A DNA stretch of 9,111 nucleotides from Betaproteobacteria bacterium. Its GTDB lineage: Bacteria; Pseudomonadota; Gammaproteobacteria; Burkholderiales; Burkholderiaceae. This document shows, piece by piece, positions 1-5,996 of the stretch; positions within the stretch are counted from its first letter, which is position 1; each line of letters starts with the position of its first letter. The position numbers and the translations under genes are program-made. The stretch spans positions 1 through 9,111 of the forward strand of contig JAGWXN010000129.1 of NCBI GenBank assembly GCA_018969885.1. The letters run 5' to 3'. Under the pieces are notes generated by a model. The model had not been told where the DNA came from, did not search any database, and was given only the letters and a program-made list of their open reading frames with translations.

Positions 1-44
1 GCAGACGCCGGCCCCCACCATTCAGCCCACGCGCCCTCTTTCTG

Positions 45-49
45 AAGGA
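45..49 (+). promoter_or_regulatory. Ribosome binding site of the quinone oxidoreductase gene
   Basis: AAGGA lies 3 nt before the ATG at 53 but 6 nt before the ATG at 56. The second spacing is closer to optimal, so translation may begin at 56. The 44 bases upstream show no recognisable gene and no convincing promoter. Confidence 0.6.
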
Positions 50-52
50 TTC

Positions 53-1054
53 ATGATGACGCTTCCCAAAACCATGCGACACGCTGACCACGGCTCAGGC
101 GGCGGCCCTGAGGCGATCCGTATCGTTGAAGGTCCTGTCCCGATTCCTGGCGCAGGACAGGTGCTGATCAAGGTGGCCTATGCCGGCGTGAACCGGCCCG
201 ATGTCGCCCAACGTTCAGGAAGCTACCCACCTCCGAAAGACGCATCGCCCATCCTGGGTCTGGAGGTCGCTGGCGAGGTAGTGGCCGTGGGCGACGGCGC
301 GGCGCGCTGGAAGATCGGTGATGCGGTGTGCGCGCTGACACACGGCGGCGGATATGCCGACTATGTGGCCGTACACAGCACACATTGCCTGCCCATTCCG
401 GAGGGCTGGTCGCTCCGAGATGCGGCATCGCTTCCCGAGACGTTCTTTACGGTCTGGGTGAATGTGTTCGAAACGGGTCACTTGAGCGCGGGAGAATCCA
501 TTCTCATCCACGGAGGCTCAAGCGGCATCGGCTCGACCGCCATCCAACTGGCCAAGGCCTTTGGCGCCACGGTCTACACCACCGTCGGCTCGGCAGACAA
601 AGCGCAGTTCTGCCAAGCCCTGGGCGCCGACCACGTCATCAACTATCGCGAGGCCGATTTTCATGCCGAGGTCAAACGCCTCGCCGCGCCACGCGGTATC
701 AACATGGTGCTCGACTATATCGGCGGCGATTACCTCAAAAAGAATGTCGATCTGTTGGGCATGGATGGCCGGCTGATCCAGCTCGCCTTCATGCAGGGGC
801 GAGAGGCGATGCTTGATCTGGGCCCCATTCTGATGCGGCGGGTCGTCATCACCGGATCAGCGCTGCGGCCACGAACCACCGAGCAAAAGGCGGTGATCGC
901 ACGGGGTCTGGAAGCCCGGGTATGGCCGCTCCTTACCGCGGGAAAAATCCGCTCAGTGGTCAACGCCGAGTTCACCCTCAACGAAGCCGCCCAGGCGCAT
1001 CGTCTGATGGAATCCTCCGCGCATCTGGGCAAGATCGTATTGCGCATTGGCTAA
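53..1054 (+). CDS. NAD(P)H:quinone oxidoreductase, PIG3-type zinc-free MDR family
   Basis: Predicted cytoplasmic zinc-independent medium-chain reductase that uses NAD(P)H to reduce quinones or enone-type carbonyls. Seen in the 333-aa product: a GroES-like N-terminal half containing the characteristic PIG3 stretch GVNRPDVAQRSGSYPPP (residues 45-61) followed by GLEVAG (69-74), and a Rossmann half with the nucleotide-binding segment HGGSSGIGSTAIQLA (153-167). Length is normal for the family and no structural-zinc cysteine cluster is present, as expected. Two ATGs lie back to back (53 and 56); Shine-Dalgarno spacing favours 56, which would drop one residue. The stop is 9 bp before the ligase gene, so the two are probably co-transcribed. 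The family call is firm. The physiological substrate is unknown, and by neighbourhood could be an enoyl or quinone intermediate of the pathway fed by the ligase. Confidence 0.93.
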   Translation: MMTLPKTMRHADHGSGGGPEAIRIVEGPVPIPGAGQVLIKVAYAGVNRPDVAQRSGSYPPPKDASPILGLEVAGEVVAVGDGAARWKIGDAVCALTHGGGYADYVAVHSTHCLPIPEGWSLRDAASLPETFFTVWVNVFETGHLSAGESILIHGGSSGIGSTAIQLAKAFGATVYTTVGSADKAQFCQALGADHVINYREADFHAEVKRLAAPRGINMVLDYIGGDYLKKNVDLLGMDGRLIQLAFMQGREAMLDLGPILMRRVVITGSALRPRTTEQKAVIARGLEARVWPLLTAGKIRSVVNAEFTLNEAAQAHRLMESSAHLGKIVLRIG

Positions 1055-1063
1055 CGGACGGTC

Positions 1064-2641
1064 ATGCCAACCCCGACCCCACTGCCGTCACCCGACACGC
1101 TGGCCGGGCTTTATGCGCGCGCCTGTCGCTGGCGCGGATCGCTCGAACTCTTTACCGACTCCACCGAGCGAATCTCAGGGCGGCAGGCCTGGCAGGCAAG
1201 CCTCGCCATTGGCGGCGCATTAGCTGCCCGAGGGCTCGCGGCAGGCGGCCGGATTGCATTCCTATGCAAACCATCGGCCCGGCATGCGCTCGCCTGGTTT
1301 GGTGTGCCGCTCGCGGGCGGCGTGTCATGCAGCCTGCATGTTCGCGAAACCCCGGAGCGGCTGGGCGAGACGCTGGCCTGGCTGGGCGCTGGCGCGCTGA
1401 TTCACGACGCCGATCTCGCTTCGCTTGCGGCAAACGTACTCAGCAATGCCAAACGCCATGGACACAGTTCGCTGGGGATCAGCCTGGGGAATGCGCACGA
1501 TGGCAGTCCCGATTGGGAGACGCTGCTTGCCGCACCGCCCGCGAACCCGCTCACGCTCAAGCCCGATCAACTGGCTGCGATCATCCTGTCCTCGGGTTCA
1601 ACCGGACGCCCCAAGGGCGTCATGCACACACAACGCACCTTGGCCGAAAATGCCAAGGCGGGGCAGGTGCTCTACGGCACGGTCACCACGCGCGATGCAG
1701 CCCTCGTGATGATGCAACCGTCCTTTGCCGCCTGGGTCAATGTGGTGGTGCCTTATGTGGCGGGCTGCGGCAAGGTGGTCTTTGGTGACGCCTTCACGCC
1801 AGGGGGGTTTCTTGAATCGATTGCGCGTGAGCGCATCACCATGGCACCCGCCGTCCCCACCATGTGGCGCATGATGTTCGCCGAGGACATTGCCCGCTAC
1901 GATCTGTCATCGATCAAAAACGTATCTATTTCGGGTGAGCCCCCTTCAAGAACCGATCTTGAACGGATCTACGCCCAGGTCTCAAAGGGCATCTCGAGCT
2001 TCTATTCCTCAAGCGAGGCGGGAACGGGCGGCGCAGTGCTTGCCACCGAGGCCGATACGCTGGGCATCGGTCGAGCGTCGGGCGGCAAGCCCGACACCAC
2101 CGGCCGCCCAGTGGTCGGCGCCGATATCCGGATCATCGACCCCGAAGGCGATTTTCACGATCAACTGCCGCCGGGCGAGATCGGAGAGATTCTCGTCTCA
2201 GGGCCGTCGCTTGCCGTGGGTTACTGGCAGGACGACGCACTCACACGCAAGCGTTTTCGCGATGGCTGGTGGCGATCGGGCGACATGGGCTATGTTGATG
2301 CCGATGGCGATTTGTTCGTACTGGGTCGCACCGATAACGTGATTAATACGGGCGGGATGAAGGTACATGGCGAAGAGGTGGAGCGCGCGCTGCTACGGCA
2401 CCCTGCGGTCGCTCAGGCTGCGGTGGTCGGCATCGCCGACGAGCGTTGGGGCCAGCGGATCGAGGCGCATGTCATCCTGAAGGCAGGCCATACCGCCTCG
2501 CCTGAGGCGCTCGCCACCTTCTGCAAGCTTGAAGGTGGACTCGCCTCGTTCAAGGCGCCCAAGGTGTGTCATCTGGTCGACCGGCTCCCCACCGGCCCCA
2601 CGGGCAAGCTCTACCGTCGGGCGCTACGCTCACCCGACTGA
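1064..2641 (+). CDS. Class I adenylate-forming enzyme, acyl-CoA synthetase type (AMP-binding)
   Basis: Predicted to activate a carboxylic acid with ATP to an acyl-adenylate and transfer it to coenzyme A in the cytoplasm. Motifs in the 525-aa product, in order: the P-loop LSSGSTGRPKGVMHT (175-189); an A5-type segment FYSSSEAG (313-320), which keeps the Glu but has YSSSE where YGxTE is usual; WRSGDMGYVDADG (403-415) with the ribose-binding Asp407; the hinge GRTDNVINTGGMKVHGEEVE (421-440); and a C-terminal PTGPTGK with the catalytic Lys515. All core catalytic residues are present, so the enzyme should be active. It starts 9 bp after the quinone oxidoreductase stop, with a weak GGACGG upstream, suggesting one operon. 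It does not match benzoate-, acetate- or long-chain-specific ligases closely enough for me to name the substrate; a short or medium aliphatic or aromatic acid is plausible. Confidence 0.9.
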   Translation: MPTPTPLPSPDTLAGLYARACRWRGSLELFTDSTERISGRQAWQASLAIGGALAARGLAAGGRIAFLCKPSARHALAWFGVPLAGGVSCSLHVRETPERLGETLAWLGAGALIHDADLASLAANVLSNAKRHGHSSLGISLGNAHDGSPDWETLLAAPPANPLTLKPDQLAAIILSSGSTGRPKGVMHTQRTLAENAKAGQVLYGTVTTRDAALVMMQPSFAAWVNVVVPYVAGCGKVVFGDAFTPGGFLESIARERITMAPAVPTMWRMMFAEDIARYDLSSIKNVSISGEPPSRTDLERIYAQVSKGISSFYSSSEAGTGGAVLATEADTLGIGRASGGKPDTTGRPVVGADIRIIDPEGDFHDQLPPGEIGEILVSGPSLAVGYWQDDALTRKRFRDGWWRSGDMGYVDADGDLFVLGRTDNVINTGGMKVHGEEVERALLRHPAVAQAAVVGIADERWGQRIEAHVILKAGHTASPEALATFCKLEGGLASFKAPKVCHLVDRLPTGPTGKLYRRALRSPD

Positions 2642-2759
2642 CGCCTACCGGACGCGCCTGATTGCTGCGCCGATTCACAGCCGTCGGGTGCTGGTTATGG
2701 TGTTCTTTGCGGTGTGATGGGTTAGGCTCCCGACCTTTACAGCATTCGCCCGTTTTGCC

Positions 2760-3263
2760 ATGCCGCTCAAGCGCAGTGTTTCCCGAGGGCTTCTTCTGCT
2801 GGGTAGCCTCCTGCCGGTCGCCTCCCACGCTGATGAAGCCAGCTACTGGCTGACAGCGAGCCCGTACACGGTGCATTTCAGGCCTAGCGCTGAGCATCGA
2901 CATGTCTGGCTGGCTGGTCTTGAACGGCAGACCGCGCAGCGAGATCTGGCGGGGGTTGCGTTCTTCACCAATTCATTCGGCCAGCCCAGCGTGTTTGCCT
3001 ACCCGTTCGGCAAGACCTACCCGGGTCCGATCAAGTGGGGCGAAACCACCGTGCTGCCTGAAAACTGGTATGCGAAGTGGGCTGCGGGTCTTCTTTACGG
3101 CTACAAGGGAAAGTATGAGGACAAGGTTCCCTTCAACAGGGACGGCTTGTCGCCCGGCGTGATTGTGTCGCTCGGACGTTCAATCACCGAAAACACCCAG
3201 TTTCAGGCCAATCTGCTCGGCGCAAACGGGCTCATGTTCCAGTTCAATACGCGACTGAAATAG
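2760..3263 (+). CDS. Small exported protein, probable outer-membrane beta-barrel (PagP-like pattern)
   Basis: 167-aa conserved hypothetical. Seen: a classic signal peptide (KRSVSR n-region, LLLLGSLLP hydrophobic core, cleavage likely after ASHA, residue 24) and a mature part of about 143 residues rich in Tyr, Trp, Phe and Gly with alternating hydrophobic stretches, which suggests an eight-stranded barrel. Similar proteins in Betaproteobacteria, recalled from memory, share the segments LAGLER, AFFTNSFGQPS, KWAAGLLYGY and NLLGANGLMFQF. The order of motifs resembles the lipid A palmitoyltransferase PagP: a His in the first strand (His39) and an Asn-Ser (71-72) near the position of PagP's Asp-Ser. 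The C-terminus is LK rather than the aromatic residue usual for barrels. An in-frame stop at 2715 and no other start codon before 2760 fix the start, although no Shine-Dalgarno is visible. Enzymatic activity is unproven. Confidence 0.8.
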   Translation: MPLKRSVSRGLLLLGSLLPVASHADEASYWLTASPYTVHFRPSAEHRHVWLAGLERQTAQRDLAGVAFFTNSFGQPSVFAYPFGKTYPGPIKWGETTVLPENWYAKWAAGLLYGYKGKYEDKVPFNRDGLSPGVIVSLGRSITENTQFQANLLGANGLMFQFNTRLK

Positions 3264-3300
3264 ACCCGCGGTTGCGTTCAGGAACGGCCAGGGCCGGTGC

Positions 3301-3990
3301 TCAGCGAATACCCAACTGGCTCCCCAACTCCGCAAGCGAGCGCTCGAGCAGCCACTCGATCGGGAAATACAAAAGCGTCGCGCCGCGCCCCTGAAACTGT
3401 GCAAGCTGCTGCCAGTTGGCCGGCATCCCAAAGCGCAGCCCCGCTGCCCTCAGGCGGGCGCTGACTTGATCGATTGCGGCGGTGACCTCCGGGGTGGTGA
3501 CGCCGCGTCGCCCCGTCAGGCTGTAGGCGAGATCGTTTGGGCCGATCAGGAATGCATCGATACCGGCGACGCCAAGAATCTCATCAATGTTCTCCACTGC
3601 GCGTCCGGTTTCAATCTGCACGATCACCGATTTGTCTCGGGCCTGCTCGCCGCAGGCGTAGCGCACGACTTCAACTGCTTCGGCAGCCTGGGCAGCGGTG
3701 TCAATATGAGGAATGATCAGGCCATCAGCCTGACGATCAAGGTATTGCACCAGTACCGCAGGATCGGGCGACCAGCTTCGAACCATGGGCGACAAGCCGG
3801 CCACCTTGGCCGCGCGAATCAGATCGGTGGCGGCGTCCAGGCCGATGCCGCTTCGCTCACAGTCGACGAAAGCGATGTGGGCACCGCCGCGCGCGAGCGC
3901 CCCCATGACATCGGGATTGCGACCGCCCAGGTTGACCGCAATCACGGTCTGGCCGTCGCGCAGACGCTGCTGATGAGGATGAAGTGGCAT
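3301..3990 (-). CDS. HpcH/HpaI aldolase / citrate lyase family protein
   Basis: Predicted cytoplasmic class II (divalent-metal) aldolase of the family that makes or cleaves 4-hydroxy-2-oxoacids, releasing pyruvate or a similar oxoacid. Seen in the 229-aa product: Arg71 (substrate carboxylate region), VQIETGRAVENIDEI with Gln125 and the metal ligand Glu127, and GPNDLA with the second metal ligand Asp153. The N-terminal active-site loop reads VDCERSGIG (42-50); in HpaI the corresponding DxEH carries the catalytic His, which here appears to be Arg46. The length is slightly short of the usual 250 or so residues, mainly at the ends. It is the last gene of the operon, starting 5 bp after the amidohydrolase stop without a clear Shine-Dalgarno, so translation is probably coupled. 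The substrate is unknown; the context suggests an oxoacid derived from the amidohydrolase product. Confidence 0.88.
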   Translation of the reverse strand: MPLHPHQQRLRDGQTVIAVNLGGRNPDVMGALARGGAHIAFVDCERSGIGLDAATDLIRAAKVAGLSPMVRSWSPDPAVLVQYLDRQADGLIIPHIDTAAQAAEAVEVVRYACGEQARDKSVIVQIETGRAVENIDEILGVAGIDAFLIGPNDLAYSLTGRRGVTTPEVTAAIDQVSARLRAAGLRFGMPANWQQLAQFQGRGATLLYFPIEWLLERSLAELGSQLGIR

Positions 3991-3995
3991 GGCGC

Positions 3996-4910
3996 TCAGA
4001 ATCCGTAGAGCTGGGCGGGATGATCGACCAGAATGTTGTGAAGAAGCGCGCGATCCCCCAGCCAGTCGGCAAACAGGTTGAAGAGATCGCCGTCGTTGGG
4101 CATGGCGCTTCGAATGAATACATGCGGCCAGTCGCTCCCCCAGAGCAGACGCCCGGGCACTTCATTGAGGAGGCGTTCGGCGGACGCAAGCGTGGAGGGA
4201 TACGGGAAAGGCTCAGCGGTGAGCCGATAGGGCGCGGTGAGCTTCACCCAGGCGCGACCGGCTCTCGCCAGTCGCAAAAGCGCCTCGAACCCGTCGGTGG
4301 TGCCCAGCTGCGTGGGGACATACCCGAGATGACCGAACACCATAGGAACGGGAAGCTCACGCAACTGACGATCGAGATCGGGAAACTCGTTCACATGCAT
4401 CAGGAACTCGATGTGCCAGCCAAACGGCGCAATCGTGTCAGCGAGGGCACGTAACCCCGCAAGCGGCAACTGACCCCGACCTTCCTTGAGATCGACGATG
4501 TTGCAGCGGACACCTCGCACACCCAGCGCATGCAGACGCCCAACCTCGTCCGACGAGATATCGAAGGGCAGTACAGCGACCGCTCGTAGCCGGTTGGGGG
4601 CCGCGCCGAGCGCCTCCAGCATCGCGCTGTTGTCGGTGCCATAGACGCTCGGCTGTACCAGCACGCCGCGCTCGATGCCGAGCGTATCGAGCATATGCAG
4701 ATACTCGGAGACCGAGGCCTCGGGCGGGTTGTAGAGCCGGTTGGCAACCAGCGGAAATCGGTCACGCGGCCCGCAGACATGCGCATGCACATCGCAGGCG
4801 TGCGCGGGCAGTTGCACGCGCGGGGCCCGCGGGGCCGGGTCATGGGGCACGCACTCGGCGTAGGACGCAGCCGCGCCCGCGGTGCTCGGGGTCGTGGCGG
4901 GAGCGCTCAT
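3996..4910 (-). CDS. Amidohydrolase-superfamily protein, 2-pyrone-4,6-dicarboxylate hydrolase (LigI)-like, COG3618-type
   Basis: Predicted cytoplasmic TIM-barrel hydrolase; relatives open lactone rings such as 2-pyrone-4,6-dicarboxylate. Seen in the 304-aa product: CDVHAHVCGPRDRFPL (39-54) with the HxH pair His42/His44, LVQPSVYGTDN (84-94), RGVRCN (132-137), FGHLGYVPT with His194, WVKLTAPYR (221-229) and WGSDWPH with the catalytic-position Asp260, ending HPAQLYGF. The core set (HxH, His, Asp) is complete. A low-complexity N-terminal extension of about 30 residues precedes the barrel. The start overlaps the stop of the upstream receptor gene by 4 nt (ATGA), which fixes the start and implies translational coupling; no separate Shine-Dalgarno is evident. 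True PDC hydrolase activity is uncertain because the residues after RGVR differ from what I recall of LigI. Confidence 0.88.
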   Translation of the reverse strand: MSAPATTPSTAGAAASYAECVPHDPAPRAPRVQLPAHACDVHAHVCGPRDRFPLVANRLYNPPEASVSEYLHMLDTLGIERGVLVQPSVYGTDNSAMLEALGAAPNRLRAVAVLPFDISSDEVGRLHALGVRGVRCNIVDLKEGRGQLPLAGLRALADTIAPFGWHIEFLMHVNEFPDLDRQLRELPVPMVFGHLGYVPTQLGTTDGFEALLRLARAGRAWVKLTAPYRLTAEPFPYPSTLASAERLLNEVPGRLLWGSDWPHVFIRSAMPNDGDLFNLFADWLGDRALLHNILVDHPAQLYGF

Positions 4911-5884
4911 TCGAGGCGAATGCCTTTCTCGCGTACCACCCGGCCCCAGCGGCCCAGATCTTCCCGAATCAGTTGGGCAAAAGCCTCCGGCGTGCTGCCG
5001 ACCGCCTCGACGCCCATCGAGGCAAAACTTTTCTTCACCGACTCGTCCTGCAGCGCCTGTACGGCGGCGCGTTGCAGCGTATTGATGACCTCCGCAGGCG
5101 TACCCGCTGGCGCGACCAGGCCCGTGAAATTGGTGATCACGAAATCGGCCAGACCCGCTTCGCGAAAAGTAGGCACGGCGGGCAACGATTTCCAGCGGTC
5201 CGCCGACGACACCGCAAGCGCTTTCACCCGGCCCTGCTCGATGAAGGCAGACGACGAGGTCACCTGATCGAATAGCACATCGACGCGCCCGGCGACCACA
5301 TCCTGTAACGCAGGCCCCGCCCCCTTGTAGGGCACGTGGAGAAACTGGGTCCCGGTCAGCGCCTGAAACAGTTCACCCACCAGATGATTGGATGTGCCAT
5401 TACCGGCCGAAGCCATGCTGACGGCGCCCGCCTTCCGACGAGCCTGCTCGATGAAAGCGCCAAGATCACCCGCCCCCAGACCGGGGTGGGTGATGAGTAC
5501 AAACGGCACGGCAGCAAGGAAGCTCACTGGCGCGACACCGGTCGCCGGATCATAGGGCCAGTCACGGTAGAGGCTGGGCGCAACGCTCAGGGAACTGTTC
5601 GATCCCATCATCAGCGTGTAGCCGTCGGCGGGCGACTTCATGGCGATTTCCGCGCCGATCTTGCCCCCCGCGCCAGTGCGGTTTTCGACCACTACACTCT
5701 GGCTGAGTACCTTGCTCATGGCCGCGCTCACCACCCGCGCGGTGACGTCGACGTTGCCGCCCGGGGCAAACGGGACGATGATTCGGATCGGCTTGGCCGG
5801 AAACGGCTGAGCGTGGGCAAACGATGTGCCAAGCGAAATCGACACCACCAGACCCAATGCCAGCAGGCGTAAGCGTGAGCGCAT
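4907..5884 (-). CDS. Bug/TctC-family tripartite tricarboxylate transporter substrate-binding protein
   Basis: Predicted periplasmic receptor that binds small carboxylates or related solutes. Seen in the 325-aa product: a signal peptide ending AHA-QPFPAKPI (cleavage about residue 25), the family-typical IRIIVPFAPGGNVDVTAR (34-50) and VVENRTGAGGKIG (65-77), SPADGYTLMMGS (84-95), NHLVGELF (166-173), and VPYKGAGPALQDVVAGRVDVLFD (184-206). It is full length for the family. It heads a three-gene operon with the amidohydrolase and aldolase. No TctA or TctB membrane subunits are nearby, which is common for Bug genes (they are orphan receptors that either share a distant transporter or serve in sensing). 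The start is supported by AAGGA 7 nt upstream. The family is certain; the ligand is unknown, though a carboxylate used by the downstream enzymes is a reasonable inference. Confidence 0.95.
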   Translation of the reverse strand: MRSRLRLLALGLVVSISLGTSFAHAQPFPAKPIRIIVPFAPGGNVDVTARVVSAAMSKVLSQSVVVENRTGAGGKIGAEIAMKSPADGYTLMMGSNSSLSVAPSLYRDWPYDPATGVAPVSFLAAVPFVLITHPGLGAGDLGAFIEQARRKAGAVSMASAGNGTSNHLVGELFQALTGTQFLHVPYKGAGPALQDVVAGRVDVLFDQVTSSSAFIEQGRVKALAVSSADRWKSLPAVPTFREAGLADFVITNFTGLVAPAGTPAEVINTLQRAAVQALQDESVKKSFASMGVEAVGSTPEAFAQLIREDLGRWGRVVREKGIRLE

Positions 5885-5891
5885 CCAGAAT

Positions 5892-5896
5892 TCCTT
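5892..5896 (-). promoter_or_regulatory. Ribosome binding site of the Bug receptor gene
   Basis: AAGGA on the minus strand, 7 nt before the ATG whose first base is 5884. It supports that start and serves the first gene of the three-gene operon. Confidence 0.65.
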
Positions 5897-5916
5897 TCAG
5901 ACGGGGTACTTGAGAT

Positions 5917-5967
5917 CCGGACGGGCAATCTACAACGAAACCGGGCGGATTGCTCGGCATCGTCCGG
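5917..5967. repeat. Nested inverted repeat in the divergent promoter
   Basis: Outer arms CCGGACG (5917-5923) and CGTCCGG (5961-5967) are perfect 7-bp inverted repeats. Inside them GCAATC (5925-5930) and GATTGC (5948-5953) are perfect 6-bp inverted repeats. The arms are separated by 1 nt on the left, 7 nt on the right and a 17-nt centre. It could be a paired operator, or a stem in a 5' leader. No function is proven. Confidence 0.55.
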
Positions 5968-5980
5968 CAAGGAATCCTTG
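5968..5980. promoter_or_regulatory. 13-bp palindrome, possible operator
   Basis: CAAGGA-A-TCCTTG has perfect 6-bp arms around one central base, ending 16 bp before the oxidase ATG. It overlaps a direct repeat, GAATCC at 5972-5977 and 5980-5985, with a third ATCC at 5990-5993, so ATCC recurs every 8 bp three times. The one-base centre makes an RNA hairpin unlikely and favours a DNA-binding site; chance remains possible. Confidence 0.4.
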
Positions 5981-5996
5981 AATCCAGAGATCCTCC

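Larger units (their letters stand above)
5885..5996. promoter_or_regulatory. Divergent promoter/operator region between the Bug operon and the hydroxy-acid oxidase
   Basis: This 112-bp gap must contain the promoters of both divergent units. On the plus strand a poor candidate is TTGAGA (5910-5915) with TACAAC (5931-5936), but the 15-bp spacing is short. No good sigma-70 pair is visible on the minus strand, so the units may depend on an activator. The region contains a nested inverted repeat (5917-5967) and a palindrome (5968-5980), given separately. No regulator gene is in the window. Confidence 0.6.

Noticed and set aside
922..1788. 288-codon plus-strand frame spanning the oxidoreductase/ligase junction
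   Set aside because: It overlaps two well-supported genes in another frame, and its translation is Arg/Ala/Gly/Cys-rich without motifs, typical of a shadow frame.
2642..2759. Possible promoter in the 118-bp gap before the barrel gene (TTGCGG / TAGGCT)
   Set aside because: The two boxes are only 10 bp apart and match poorly. No other pair is convincing, so I list no promoter there.
3264..3300. Short CGGC-CAGG-GCCG hairpin between the convergent barrel and aldolase genes
   Set aside because: The stem is only 4 bp, with no T-run on either strand. It is too weak to call a terminator.
3466..4008. 180-codon plus-strand frame opposite the aldolase
   Set aside because: The aldolase frame on the minus strand carries the metal-binding motifs; this frame has none.
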